Shown here: in pieces, positions 53,437 to 63,113 of the stretch | How the letters are laid out: every line of letters begins with the position of its first letter | How positions within the stretch are numbered: the first letter of the stretch is position 1 | Assembly (NCBI GenBank): GCA_016192105.1 | Contig: JACPUV010000026.1 | Location: 62,001-126,000, forward strand | Length of the DNA stretch: 64,000 bases | From: Sphingobacteriales bacterium | GTDB taxonomy: Bacteria > Bacteroidota > Bacteroidia > Chitinophagales > Chitinophagaceae | Reading direction: 5' to 3' | Program-made: the position numbers and the translations under genes | The notes under the pieces: generated by a model | Seen by the model: the letters and a program-made list of their open reading frames with translations, nothing else | Databases searched by the model: none | Told to the model about the DNA's origin: nothing

Positions 53437-56400
53437 TTAATTCCCTACTTTGCTGGACTGCCCTTCTTCATCCAGTACCTTGTTCAGTTTGGCCTGGGCT
53501 TCATTTTTTAATTCGGCATTCAGCGTATTGCCCACAATACTCTGATAAGTCGCCTTGGCATTGAAATAATCCTTTTGCCTGAAATAAATATCTCCCAGCA
53601 GGATATAGGCCTTGGTAACCCAGTAATCATAGGAACCGGATTTGTTGATGGTTTCGAATGCGGATTTCTCGGCATCGGCCAGTTTATTCAGCTCGTAGTA
53701 GCAATCCGCGATCTCGTAACGGGCTTCCGCCGCCAGGGCCGCTTTATTAATCTGCACCACGGATTTGAAATTGAGGATTGCGTTGCCATAATCCCCGCTC
53801 ACCTGGTAGGATTTGGCGATCGCCATATTGGCCAGCGATTTGTCATCCGCACTGCTTCCCTTGGCAGCGGTCAGTTCCCTGGCATTGTCAACCGCTTCGG
53901 TCCATTTCTGCAACTGGTACTGGCAACGGAGCAGTCCGCGCATGGCTTCCAGTTTATTTTCCTGGCTGGCTGTTATTTGTTTTAACTGGGCATAGTATCC
54001 TTCCGCTTTCGCATAAGTTTTCAGTTCAAAGAACTCGATCCGGGCCGCGGTGAGCACGGCTCTTTCTGCATACTTGTTGGGCGCATGGGCAGCCACCACA
54101 TCGTACCCGGCAAGGGCATTGTTCCAGTCTTTCTTTGAATAATAAATCTCAGCACGGTTGAAATTGGCGTCGAGCGCATAAGCCCCGTCCGGGAACTGCT
54201 GCAGGTAGGCATTAAAAGCCTCCAGGGCGGCATTGATCTTCTGGTCATCATATTGCTTTTCTGCTGCCGCATAGGTCAGGGAATCTTCTGTATTTACGCT
54301 GAGCGGACGCCCGGCCTGCCGCATGAAATTCGCATACTCACCCGGTTTACCATCTTCCACATAGATCGTTTTCACATTATCCAGGGCATCTTCCGCTTCG
54401 GGGGAATTGGGGTATTTTTCGACCAGGGTCCTGAATTGCTTCAGCGCCTCGGTATTATTATCAATATTATAATAGGAAGTACCCAGTTTCAGGTAAGCCT
54501 GCGGAACCAGGCTGGCATTGTTACTGTTTTTGATCACATTGCCCAGGAACGGGATGGCTTCGCGAAAACGCTCGTCTCCCATATAGGTGTTGGCCACTTC
54601 CATATTGGCATCGGTAACCAGGGAAGAAGCGGGAAATTTCCGCATCATGGTATTCAGCAGGGAAATCTTTTCGGAAGAACTTCTTACCCCCGCAAGCAGT
54701 GCATTCTGAAAAGTGGCATAATCTTCCGCCGGCCAGGAGAAACGGATCACATTATCATAGACCGTTTTGGCCTTGCTGTACTCCTTTTGCATAAAATAGC
54801 AATCACCGGTCCGCAGGTAGGCATCCTGCACAAAAGAAGAAGAGCTCAGGGAAGGATTTTTTCCCAGGGGTTCAAAGAAAGTCTGTGCCACGGGGTAATT
54901 CTCCTTGCGCAGGTAACAATAACCCAGGTTGTACCGGGCATTGATGGCATTGGCCTCCCCGCCGGCCGGTGAGCCACCGCTTACATACGCATTGTAGTAT
55001 TTGATGGCATCATCGATCCTGTTATCCCGGTAAGCCAGTTCCCCTTTCCAGAAATTCAGGAAAGGAAGCACGGACCCGTTATACGGATCCTTCAGGGCCT
55101 TGTCCAGCATCGCGTCCGCCTCGGCCAGCCTTCCGTCATTGATCAGTTCCGTTGCGCGCCCGTAGAGAATCCGCGGGTAAAGCCGCTTTGCATTTTCTGA
55201 AGGCTTACTGAGACTTTCGAGCAGGGCCTGTGCATCTTTATAATTATTGGTATTGGCCAGTACATCCACCAGCAGTTCCTTGGCTTCGGCAGTATAGCCT
55301 GAATTGGGATAATCCGCCAGGAAGGAACTGAGACTGTTCAGGGCTTCATCCTGGTAACCCAGTTCATAAGAAAGTTTGGCATACTGGTATTTTGAAATTT
55401 CCTTTTGCTGCGCATTGCTGCTATTGGATGAACAAAACAGGAAGGCATTCCGGGCATTGGACTTCTGCCCCGTTTTCAGGTAGGCATCTCCCAGCAGGTA
55501 CATAGCATGCTGGCTCAGGGAATCAGCTTTTCCGCTCAGCTGCTTAAATCCTTCGATGGCCTTGTTCAGCTGGCTGGTCTGGTAATAACAATAAGAAAGC
55601 TCATACAGGTCTTCCCGGCGCACTTTCTTTGAACGGCTTACAAAATCGGAGAGATAAGGAAGGGCTTTTGCGTATTCCTTTTTTTCGAAATAAGCATGAC
55701 CCAGCATTTGTTTCAGTTCCAGGTCATAATACTGTGAATTGCTGCCGGATTGCAGTTTATTCTGTATATAGCTGATCGCTTCCTCTTTACGTCCCTGCAC
55801 ATAATAGATCTGGGCTATATAATAAGGAACAACCGTAGCATAGTTTTTTTCATTTTCCACCACCTTAAAAGCATCCAGCGCCTCCCGGTACTGTCCATCG
55901 CGGAAAGACAGGAACCCGTAATAGTAGTTGGCGTCAATATAATTGGGATCGCCGGTCTGGGTGCGGATCGTATTGAACAGGGGTTTGGCAGCCGCAAAAC
56001 GCTGCAGGGTAAAATAAGCATACCCCTGGTGAAACTTCATATCAGCGATCTCGCGGTTGCTCAGGTTGGCAATATTGGTTTGTTCGTAACGGGTGGCGGC
56101 TTCCCCAAACTGCTCCTTCCGGAAATAAAATTCCGCCAGGTGGTAATTCATCATCTGCACCCGGGTATCATTCTTTTCCAGGTCAATATATTCTTCCGCT
56201 TCCTGCTCTGAACGGCCTTCTCCCTGCTTCAGCCCGCAGACGATCGCATAATAATTGATCTCCTGAACCGTGATGGCGGTATTGGCAATATCGGTTTCCC
56301 GGACTGACTGCCGCAACTCCCGTAACAGGGGATAAGCCAGGCTGTATTGCTCTTTTTGAAAATATTCTTTGGCTTCTTTGAATTTCCCGTCGGGATCTGA

Positions 56401-56475
56401 ATGAAAGCGGGTTTGCTGGGAAGAGACGGAAACGCTGAACAGGATGGCTATTACAGGTAAACTGGGATACTTCAT
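53437..56475 (-). CDS. Large secreted TPR protein (1012 aa)
   Basis: The protein starts with a signal peptide (about 1-19). Almost the whole mature chain then consists of TPR-like helical pairs, for example YHLAEFYFRKEQFGEAATRY, LGHAYFEKKEYAKALPYL and LGDIYFRQKDYFNAKATY. It is probably a periplasmic scaffold. BamD/YbgF-type TPR proteins are the nearest general resemblance. It is first in a three-gene operon with an outer-membrane barrel and the CCDC81-type inner-membrane protein, suggesting an envelope-spanning assembly. Confidence 0.85.
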   Translation of the reverse strand: MKYPSLPVIAILFSVSVSSQQTRFHSDPDGKFKEAKEYFQKEQYSLAYPLLRELRQSVRETDIANTAITVQEINYYAIVCGLKQGEGRSEQEAEEYIDLEKNDTRVQMMNYHLAEFYFRKEQFGEAATRYEQTNIANLSNREIADMKFHQGYAYFTLQRFAAAKPLFNTIRTQTGDPNYIDANYYYGFLSFRDGQYREALDAFKVVENEKNYATVVPYYIAQIYYVQGRKEEAISYIQNKLQSGSNSQYYDLELKQMLGHAYFEKKEYAKALPYLSDFVSRSKKVRREDLYELSYCYYQTSQLNKAIEGFKQLSGKADSLSQHAMYLLGDAYLKTGQKSNARNAFLFCSSNSSNAQQKEISKYQYAKLSYELGYQDEALNSLSSFLADYPNSGYTAEAKELLVDVLANTNNYKDAQALLESLSKPSENAKRLYPRILYGRATELINDGRLAEADAMLDKALKDPYNGSVLPFLNFWKGELAYRDNRIDDAIKYYNAYVSGGSPAGGEANAINARYNLGYCYLRKENYPVAQTFFEPLGKNPSLSSSSFVQDAYLRTGDCYFMQKEYSKAKTVYDNVIRFSWPAEDYATFQNALLAGVRSSSEKISLLNTMMRKFPASSLVTDANMEVANTYMGDERFREAIPFLGNVIKNSNNASLVPQAYLKLGTSYYNIDNNTEALKQFRTLVEKYPNSPEAEDALDNVKTIYVEDGKPGEYANFMRQAGRPLSVNTEDSLTYAAAEKQYDDQKINAALEAFNAYLQQFPDGAYALDANFNRAEIYYSKKDWNNALAGYDVVAAHAPNKYAERAVLTAARIEFFELKTYAKAEGYYAQLKQITASQENKLEAMRGLLRCQYQLQKWTEAVDNARELTAAKGSSADDKSLANMAIAKSYQVSGDYGNAILNFKSVVQINKAALAAEARYEIADCYYELNKLADAEKSAFETINKSGSYDYWVTKAYILLGDIYFRQKDYFNAKATYQSIVGNTLNAELKNEAQAKLNKVLDEEGQSSKVGN

Positions 56476-56750
56476 TGATTAGTCCTTTAACCGGTGGTGG
56501 TTTAACGTTGCGAATATTCAAATTATTTCAGGGCAGTCCAAACATCATTCCAAACAGGTGTGGATAAGTCGGCAATTGTGCTTCATTTAACAAATTGTTG
56601 GTTTTGACAGCGGATAAGCGGAAATACCGGGTTGTTCCGCGGAAATTTCCCATCACCCCGTTGCAGCGAAATCCGGCCGCTGAAGAGAATACAGCGATGC
56701 TGTTTAACCGCTGCAGCTGTATCCCCGCCCCCTGATCGGAAAAATATAAG

Positions 56751-56758
56751 TAGATTCG
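56751..56758 (+). promoter_or_regulatory. -7 box TAGATTCG directly before a start codon
   Basis: One mismatch to TAnnTTTG, 4 bases before ATG 56763. This is the same leaderless spacing as at 3331 and 6623. Confidence 0.5.
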
Positions 56759-56762
56759 TTCC

Positions 56763-57173
56763 ATGTTTACAACGGATACATTGATCAGGGTTCGGTATGC
56801 TGAAACCGACCAGATGGGTGTGGTGTACCACAGTAATTTTTTCCCTTATTTTGAAACGGCAAGGGCTGAATCTATCCGGCAACTTGGTTTTACGTATGCT
56901 GATATGGAGCGGATGGGCGTGATCATGCCGGTCGTGGATGTACATTGCCGCTACCTCCGGCCCGCGCGGTACGACGACCTGCTGAATATAAGAACCACGC
57001 TGAAAGAATTACCGCAGCACCATAAGATCGAATTTCATCACGATGTCTTTAATGAAAAAGAGGAATTGCTGGCCACGGCAAAGATCACCCTCTATTTTGT
57101 GGAAGCAGGGACCATGAAAAAGACCAGCATGCCACTCCAGTTGCAAAGCCGGCTGCAACCTTATTTTTCTTAA
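56763..57173 (+). CDS. YbgC-type acyl-CoA thioesterase (hotdog fold)
   Basis: This 136-aa protein has the 4HBT/YbgC motif RVRYAETDQMGVVYHSNFFP with the catalytic Asp16. YFETARAESIRQLG follows. It should hydrolyse acyl-CoA or acyl-ACP thioesters. The M50 protease gene starts 9 bases after the stop, so the two form an operon. Confidence 0.92.
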   Translation: MFTTDTLIRVRYAETDQMGVVYHSNFFPYFETARAESIRQLGFTYADMERMGVIMPVVDVHCRYLRPARYDDLLNIRTTLKELPQHHKIEFHHDVFNEKEELLATAKITLYFVEAGTMKKTSMPLQLQSRLQPYFS

Positions 57174-57182
57174 TTTTATCGG

Positions 57183-58211
57183 ATGGAGCAACCCGATTTC
57201 AATGGGGATATTGATGCACCCGGACCCATTACCGGGGAAGCCGGGCAGGTGAATATTCCTCCCAAATACAGTCCGCCGGAAGAAAAGCAGCAGGTATGGC
57301 TGAAATCAGCAATCAGCCTGGCCGCTTACCTGGTGCTGGGTTTCTATATTTTTCCGAGTTATAAGATCCTGCTGATCATTACGGTCATTGTTTTGATCCA
57401 TGAAATGGGCCATTTCATTGCTATGAAAGCTTATCACTACAATGAACTGGGTATTTTCTTTATTCCATTGCTCGGCGCCTATGTATCCGGGAGCAAAAGA
57501 GAAGTATCCCAGCTGCAGTCAGCTATTATTTTATTGGCAGGTCCGCTCCCGGGTATCCTGATCGGCGCAGCCTGTTACCTGGCGGACCGGTATTATCCCG
57601 GTATCCTGGTTCTCGACATATCCCTTGACCGGGTGGCTTTATTTTTTATCCTGCTGAACCTGATCAATCTCTTCCCGATCTACCCGCTTGACGGCGGCCA
57701 GTTGCTCAACCGGGTCTTTCTTGATGAAGAAAGCACCTGGAGCAAAGTATTTGTTTTTATTTCGGTAGCTTTTATGGCCTGGTTTGCCTGGAGTATGTAC
57801 CGCGGCTCGGGGAATTCCCTGTATTTTATCCTGCTTTTTTTCCCGGTCATGATCCTGCTCCGTACCATGGGGGATAAAAAACTGGGGTCGATTGAAAAAA
57901 AGATTGAAGAAGCGGGCATCAATGCCGATATAGAATACGGGGACCTGCCCGATGCCGACTACTGGAAGATCCGGAATATCCTGATCGCGGAACATCCGGC
58001 ATTCAAAGAGGAGCAGTCGTCCCCGCCTTATACATTCAGTCGCAAAGAAGACAAGATCATGGCCGTGGTGCAAAGCCTCCTGCACCGGCACCTGATACAG
58101 GATGTTTCGCTGGCAGGGAAACTGTTTATATTCCTGGTATGGGCCGCCGGGCTGGCCACTCCCTGGCTGCTGGATATGGACCTGAGTCCTTTTACCCGGC
58201 ACCGGTTCTGA
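57183..58211 (+). CDS. Site-2 protease (M50) family membrane metalloprotease
   Basis: This 342-aa protein has zinc motif HEMGH (73-77) within a membrane helix and the third ligand in YPLDGGQLLN (Asp170). Helices lie at about 41-56, 62-80, 112-132 and 152-168, with further ones near 185-215 and 315-335. It resembles the sporulation SpoIVFB/site-2 group and should cut membrane-bound substrates. The first 40 residues are Pro-rich and soluble. It abuts the convergent DUF6526 gene. Confidence 0.88.
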   Translation: MEQPDFNGDIDAPGPITGEAGQVNIPPKYSPPEEKQQVWLKSAISLAAYLVLGFYIFPSYKILLIITVIVLIHEMGHFIAMKAYHYNELGIFFIPLLGAYVSGSKREVSQLQSAIILLAGPLPGILIGAACYLADRYYPGILVLDISLDRVALFFILLNLINLFPIYPLDGGQLLNRVFLDEESTWSKVFVFISVAFMAWFAWSMYRGSGNSLYFILLFFPVMILLRTMGDKKLGSIEKKIEEAGINADIEYGDLPDADYWKIRNILIAEHPAFKEEQSSPPYTFSRKEDKIMAVVQSLLHRHLIQDVSLAGKLFIFLVWAAGLATPWLLDMDLSPFTRHRF

Positions 58212-58637
58212 TCAGACCCGGTGATAGTCTGCCTTCCACACCTGAACCGCCTGTTTGATTTGTTTCTGGGATAGTTTCTCCTCAACCGCTCTTTTGGCCA
58301 GGGCCGGCAATTCCTCATCGCTGGCAAAACGCAGCCCGATCACCTGGCTGGTCCGTAATTGCTTATCCAGCGGCTTGCCCGTCAGTATAAAATGCCTGAA
58401 ATTTTCTTCCGCCCGGATCGCCCGGTCCTGCGCCCTTAATGCAAACCAGCGGGCATACCAGAATAGTATCACCAGGACAAAGGAAATCACCAGCAGCAGG
58501 GCGGCACTGTAATGAGTTGCTGCATCTGCATGCACCAGGTTAACAATCGCTCCTCCCGGAAGGGCGATCACCAGTGTGCCGGTAATATAATGCCATAAGG
58601 GAATGAGACGGGTGTGGTTGCTGTAGTTTTGAGACAT
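58212..58637 (-). CDS. DUF6526 family membrane protein
   Basis: This 141-aa protein has two helices (about 16-34 and 43-60) followed by a cytosolic part. The segments YARWFALRAQDRAIRAEENFR and VIGLRFASDEELPALAKRAVEEKLSQKQIK match the DUF6526 pattern as I know it. Function is unknown. Its stop lies directly against that of the M50 gene. Confidence 0.8.
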   Translation of the reverse strand: MSQNYSNHTRLIPLWHYITGTLVIALPGGAIVNLVHADAATHYSAALLLVISFVLVILFWYARWFALRAQDRAIRAEENFRHFILTGKPLDKQLRTSQVIGLRFASDEELPALAKRAVEEKLSQKQIKQAVQVWKADYHRV

Positions 58638-58643
58638 AAAAGA

Positions 58644-58671
58644 AGTTAGTTATTAGTAAATCGTAGTTCCC
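58644..58671. repeat. Weak heptamer array
   Basis: AGTTAGT, TATTAGT, AAATCGT and AGTTCCC are in register but poorly conserved. Confidence 0.35.
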
Positions 58672-58759
58672 AAAGCGGGACGGGTACTAATATAGGATTA
58701 TTCGACTTTATTCCGGTACAGGAGTTAAAAAAACCGAACCACTCAGCATTCGCGACAAA

Positions 58760-58780
58760 CGGCTTCCGGCTACCGGCTAC
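58760..58780. repeat. Heptamer array CGGCTAC x3
   Basis: CGGCTTC, CGGCTAC and CGGCTAC overlap the stop codon of the PBP4-type gene. Confidence 0.75.
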
Positions 58781-60186
58781 TTCAACTCGTCCAGCACCTG
58801 AAACATCTTACTAACTGCCGTCCCTGTTTTACCACTGTAATTGTTTATAAGAAAAGAGAAAATATATTCCCGCCCGTCTTTTGCTTTATGATAACCACAG
58901 TATCCTTTTACATCGCTGATGGTACCGCTTTTCATTTTCATGCCATTGTATTCCGGTAATGCCTCGTAGAAATAAGGAAACCAATCTCTCGTCCTTGCAT
59001 ATTTCAGTATTTCTACCTGCGCGTGGGTGGTCACCCGGTTTAACGGGGAAAGCCCTGATCCGTCATAGAGATTCAGCTCTTCCGGATCAAGCCCCTTCTC
59101 TTCCCAGAACCGTTTCAGGATCGTCAGCCCGCTGTCGGCGGAAGCATAGCCCTGTTTCTCGTAAGCAAAGGTTTTCACTAATGCTTCTCCATAAAGGTTG
59201 ATGCTTTTTTTGTTGAACCAATAGACGATGGAATCGAGAGCCGGTGACTGGTGCGTGTAGATTTTTTCATCCTGCCCCGAAGGCATCCAGGCAGAAACGA
59301 CCGCAAAATCTGCCGGGAGCGCAGTACCTGCTGCAATCAACTTGCTTTTTTCCAGCTCTTTCAGAAAATACAAGAATGGGTCTGCAACAGCAATAGCAAT
59401 CTGAAACCGCTCCCGCCCCGGAGGAATCGTTCCCTGTAAGAGGGGAAACGATGTTGCATGATTTCCATACTGAAAATAATAATATGCATTATCCCCCGAC
59501 CCCGGTGATCCGGTCTTTAGCTGGTTATCAATAAAACCAGCCCCGGCCATTGTATCCAGTGCGGCAATCCGTACAGGGTCGCCTTCTCTTTTCCCGGACC
59601 GGAGTAAAATATCCGACTGATTTTCCTTCCAGTTAAACCCCGCCGCACCCGCCCCGTAATAATTCCCGATATCCTGAAAAATCCAGCCATCCGGTATCTT
59701 TTGCAAAGGGAACCGGTTATTATACAGCCGGTAAGTAACGGCTTCCGGAGGCAGCTTTCTTTCCGCCAGGGCCTTCCCCAGGCCATTGAAAATTACAGCC
59801 GGCATGGTCAGGTTAAACCGGTTGCTTCCAAATGTCGGGTCACCCGTTTGCCGGACCATGATCAGCCTCTTTTTAGAGTAGTTCTCCGTTGAATTGTTCA
59901 GCCAGAATTCAGTTTTATACGTATAATCTTTCCCGAGCAATTCAAAAGCCGTCACACTGGTAATGATTTTCTGTGTGGATGCCGGGGCCAGGCCGGTTTG
60001 GGAGTTCTTATCAAAGATGACTTCGCCGGTATTGGCATCAATCACATACAGGGAACTGAGGGCATGGCGCAACTGGCTGTCGGCCTCAAACCGCTGAAAG
60101 GCATTTTGCAGGCGCTGTGAAACCGGCTGCGTGAATGCCATTATGATTGCGAGTAAACAACCCGAAAGCAGGAAAACTTTTTTCAT
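58777..60186 (-). CDS. dacB: D-alanyl-D-alanine carboxypeptidase/endopeptidase (PBP4, S13)
   Basis: This 469-aa exported peptidase trims peptidoglycan. It has a signal peptide (about 1-20) and the three penicillin-binding motifs: SxxK in PASTQKI (Ser70 region), SxN in KKSINLYGEAL, and KSGT in MKMKSGTISDVKG. DGSGLSPLNRVT is also typical of S13. The large insert between the first two motifs is normal for the family. It is divergent from cinA. Confidence 0.92.
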   Translation of the reverse strand: MKKVFLLSGCLLAIIMAFTQPVSQRLQNAFQRFEADSQLRHALSSLYVIDANTGEVIFDKNSQTGLAPASTQKIITSVTAFELLGKDYTYKTEFWLNNSTENYSKKRLIMVRQTGDPTFGSNRFNLTMPAVIFNGLGKALAERKLPPEAVTYRLYNNRFPLQKIPDGWIFQDIGNYYGAGAAGFNWKENQSDILLRSGKREGDPVRIAALDTMAGAGFIDNQLKTGSPGSGDNAYYYFQYGNHATSFPLLQGTIPPGRERFQIAIAVADPFLYFLKELEKSKLIAAGTALPADFAVVSAWMPSGQDEKIYTHQSPALDSIVYWFNKKSINLYGEALVKTFAYEKQGYASADSGLTILKRFWEEKGLDPEELNLYDGSGLSPLNRVTTHAQVEILKYARTRDWFPYFYEALPEYNGMKMKSGTISDVKGYCGYHKAKDGREYIFSFLINNYSGKTGTAVSKMFQVLDELK

Positions 60187-60198
60187 CCCGAATGGTTA

Positions 60199-60206
60199 TA
60201 ACTTTG
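60199..60206 (+). promoter_or_regulatory. -7 box TAACTTTG of cinA
   Basis: Exact TAnnTTTG match. The transcript would have a leader of about 52 bases containing the palindrome at 60209. Confidence 0.6.
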
Positions 60207-60208
60207 CG

Positions 60209-60228
60209 CCTGCCTGCCGGCTGGCAGG
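60209..60228. repeat. Palindromic element CCTGCCTGCCGGC-T-GGCAGG
   Basis: Same core as the element at 44969-44990, with a shorter loop. It lies at the very start of the predicted cinA mRNA. Confidence 0.6.
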
Positions 60229-60264
60229 GACAAATTAATTCATTTCCCGCTAATCTTTTCTTAA

Positions 60265-61572
60265 ATGAGTTCCCATACAGTCAACGCTTCCATTATTACC
60301 ATCGGTGACGAGCTGCTGATCGGGCAGACCATCGATACCAACTCCGCTTTTATCGCACAGGAACTGAATAAGATCGGAATCTGGGTACACCGCCGCCTGG
60401 CTGTAGGAGATGTATATGAAGATATCCGGAAAGCCCTGGATGAAGAGGGAAAACAATCCGGCATTATCATTATCACTGGCGGACTCGGACCCACTGCGGA
60501 TGATATTACCAAACCGCTGCTCTGTGATTATTTTGGCGGAAAAATGGTGATCAACGAACAGGTGCTGGCCCATATAAAATACCTGTTTGAAAAAGTGTAC
60601 AACCGGACAGGCCCGATGCTGGAAAGTAACCTGAAACAGGCCGAAGTGCCGGATACCTGTGAAGTACTGCACAATGCAAGGGGGACAGCGCCGGGCATGT
60701 GGTTCAAAAAACAAAATACACAGACAACCCTTCCTTCAATGGGCATTGAGGGGAGCAGTGTTTATATTTCTTTACCCGGTGTACCCCATGAAATGAAAGG
60801 CCTGATGACGGACCAGGTCATTCCCCGGCTGCTGAAAGCGTTTTCATTGCCGGCCATTGTACACCGGACTGCTTTTACCGCGGGACAGGGGGAGTCCCTG
60901 CTGGCGGAAATATTGAAACCCTTTGAAACATCACTTCCCCGGCAGATCAAACTGGCCTACCTGCCCAATTACGGGATGGTGAAACTGCGGCTGACGGCCA
61001 GGGGAAATAACCGGGAAGAACTGGAAAAAGAAGCTACTCCCTATTTTGAACAATTGCAGCTATTGGTAAAAGATTACCTGGTAAGCGATGAGGACGAAGG
61101 GCTGGAAACAGTGATCGGGAAGCTCCTGAAAGAAAAAGGCCTGACCATGGGTACAGCAGAAAGCTGCACCGGCGGTTATATCGCCCACCTCATCACTTCC
61201 ATCCCCGGTTCTTCGGCCTATTATAAAGGCAGCATAATAAGTTATGCCAATGAAATAAAAACAGGGATACTGGGTGTGCAACCCTCAACCCTGGCGTCCG
61301 TTGGTGCTGTGAGCGAGGAAACCGTGACGGAAATGGTAAAAGGAGCGATTGAAACATTACAGGTGGATATTGCCGTAGCGACTTCCGGTATTATGGGACC
61401 CGATGGAGGCACCCCCGAAAAACCAGTAGGCACTGTCTGGATCGCTGCAGGAAATAAGGATAAAACCGCGACCCTTCAACTCAAGCTCCGCTTCGACCGG
61501 CAACGGAATATTGATCTGGCCGCTGTGAATGCCCTGAATTTTTTACGCAAATTTATTCTGGCTAACAGTTGA
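60265..61572 (+). CDS. cinA: CinA-family nicotinamide-nucleotide amidohydrolase
   Basis: This 435-aa protein joins an N-terminal MoCF/COG1058 domain to a C-terminal PncC-type amidase. The first domain has IITIGDELLIGQTIDTNS and TGGLGPTADDITK. The second has GTAESCTGGYIAHLITSIPGSS and SGIMGPDGGTPEKPVGTVW. It recycles nicotinamide mononucleotide or related pyridine nucleotides in the NAD cycle. The length is normal for full CinA. The E2 gene follows after 195 bp with its own promoter. Confidence 0.94.
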   Translation: MSSHTVNASIITIGDELLIGQTIDTNSAFIAQELNKIGIWVHRRLAVGDVYEDIRKALDEEGKQSGIIIITGGLGPTADDITKPLLCDYFGGKMVINEQVLAHIKYLFEKVYNRTGPMLESNLKQAEVPDTCEVLHNARGTAPGMWFKKQNTQTTLPSMGIEGSSVYISLPGVPHEMKGLMTDQVIPRLLKAFSLPAIVHRTAFTAGQGESLLAEILKPFETSLPRQIKLAYLPNYGMVKLRLTARGNNREELEKEATPYFEQLQLLVKDYLVSDEDEGLETVIGKLLKEKGLTMGTAESCTGGYIAHLITSIPGSSAYYKGSIISYANEIKTGILGVQPSTLASVGAVSEETVTEMVKGAIETLQVDIAVATSGIMGPDGGTPEKPVGTVWIAAGNKDKTATLQLKLRFDRQRNIDLAAVNALNFLRKFILANS

Positions 61573-61595
61573 TAGCCTGATTAGGTCCAAATCAT

Positions 61596-61603
61596 TACCT
61601 TTG
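61596..61603 (+). promoter_or_regulatory. -7 box TACCTTTG upstream of the E2 gene
   Basis: Exact TAnnTTTG match, but 164 bases before the ATG, implying a long leader. Confidence 0.5.
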
Positions 61604-61767
61604 GCCGGTCAGAAATTGCTTGCGCAACCTGTCTGTCCTGGTACTGGAGCCGAAGAGAGAACTCCTTTTCCCGGCAAACAGGATCAGGCACTACAGGTAC
61701 CGGGCATTGAGTTGCAGCTGCCTTCAAAAATAATGGACAATTGAATGACCAATAAATAAAGATTATT

Positions 61768-63105
61768 ATGGCCATTGTAGATTTAATCATGCCAAAACTG
61801 GGCGAAAGCATCATGGAAGCCACCGTGCTGAAATGGCATAAACAAACGGGAGACCCTGTTCAGATGGACGAGACCATCCTGGAAATAGCAACCGATAAGG
61901 TGGACAGCGAGGTCCCCAGTACGGCTGCCGGCGTGATTGAAGAGATTTTATTTAACGTAAACGATGTGGTGCCCATCGGTACCGTCATTGCCCGTATCCG
62001 CACCGGGGCGGATGAAAGCACAGGTTCCGCACCTGCTGCCACAAGCTATACCGCCCAACCTATTCAACAGGCCCAGGTCGTGGAAACTGTTCAGCACAGT
62101 TCGCAGCAGCCCCAGTATCACACAGACCGGCAGCCTTCCGGAAACCGCTTCTATTCTCCTCTCGTCCTGAACATTGCCGCCAGCGAAGGCGTCAGCATGA
62201 CCGAACTGGAAGTGATCCCGGGTACTGGCAATGAAGGCCGGGTGACAAAAAAAGATATTCTTCAGTATGTCCATGATAAGAAGAGCGGGAAAGTTTCGGG
62301 TTTTGAGCAACGGGTAACGGGACCGCAGGAAGTAGCCACCACGAATGAAAGCACCCCGCCCGCAACCCGCAATCCACAACTCGCCGCTTTTTCCGGGAAT
62401 GTAGAAATCATCGAAATGGACCGCATGCGCAAACTGATTGCAGACCATATGGTACGGAGCAAGCATACCAGTCCGCATGTGACCAGTTTCACGGAAGCCG
62501 ATGTGACCAACTTGGTACAATGGAGAGAGCGTGTGAAAAAGGAATTTGAAAAAAGAGAAGGCACGAAGATCACGTTTACCCCGCTTTTCATTGAGGCCAT
62601 TGTCAGGTGCATCAAGAAGTTCCCGCTGATCAACAGTTCGCTGGACGGTGACCGGATCATCATGAAAAAGGATATCAATATCGGGATGGCTACGGCCCTG
62701 CCTTCCGGCAACCTGATCGTCCCGGTTATTAAAAATGCGGATCAGCTGAACCTTGTAGGTTTATCCAAACAGGTAAACAGTCTCGCTGATGCAGCCCGCA
62801 GCGGAAAACTCAAAGCCGATGATACCCAGGGAGGCACTTTCACCATGACCAATGTGGGAACCTTCGGCAGCCTGATGGGCACCCCGATCATCAACCAGCC
62901 ACAGGTGGCGATCATGGCAGTTGGAGCCATTAAGAAAAGACCCGTCGTGGTTGAAACACCGGCCGGAGACAGCATCGCGATCCGTCACATGATGTACCTG
63001 AGCATGAGCTATGATCACCGCATTATTGACGGCAGCCTCGGCGCTACTTTCGTAACTGCAGTTGCAAAAGAACTGGAGAATTTTAATCCTGAAAGGGATT
63101 ATTGA
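61768..63105 (+). CDS. 2-oxoacid dehydrogenase E2 (dihydrolipoamide acyltransferase)
   Basis: This 445-aa core subunit has an N-terminal lipoyl domain with the lipoylated Lys in EIATDKVDSEVPS (about residue 43). A flexible linker follows, then an E1/E3-binding domain (SPLVLNIAASEGVSMTELEV, about 131-165). The C-terminal acyltransferase domain has the active-site SYDHRIIDG near residue 415. Pyruvate, branched-chain and 2-oxoglutarate forms cannot be told apart safely; no E1 gene is adjacent. E3 (lpd) is at 46.2 kb. Confidence 0.93.
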   Translation: MAIVDLIMPKLGESIMEATVLKWHKQTGDPVQMDETILEIATDKVDSEVPSTAAGVIEEILFNVNDVVPIGTVIARIRTGADESTGSAPAATSYTAQPIQQAQVVETVQHSSQQPQYHTDRQPSGNRFYSPLVLNIAASEGVSMTELEVIPGTGNEGRVTKKDILQYVHDKKSGKVSGFEQRVTGPQEVATTNESTPPATRNPQLAAFSGNVEIIEMDRMRKLIADHMVRSKHTSPHVTSFTEADVTNLVQWRERVKKEFEKREGTKITFTPLFIEAIVRCIKKFPLINSSLDGDRIIMKKDINIGMATALPSGNLIVPVIKNADQLNLVGLSKQVNSLADAARSGKLKADDTQGGTFTMTNVGTFGSLMGTPIINQPQVAIMAVGAIKKRPVVVETPAGDSIAIRHMMYLSMSYDHRIIDGSLGATFVTAVAKELENFNPERDY

Positions 63106-63113
63106 TGTGGCGG

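Noticed and set aside
56559..56567. Perfect DnaA box (TTATCCACA on the minus strand), considered as an origin
   Set aside because: It is a single box with no cluster, no AT-rich unwinding region and no dnaA or dnaN nearby; one chance match is expected.
56528..56764. 78-codon minus-strand frame upstream of the TPR gene
   Set aside because: It fills the promoter gap of two divergent units and shares its start with the ybgC ATG. It has no signal peptide, motif or promoter of its own.
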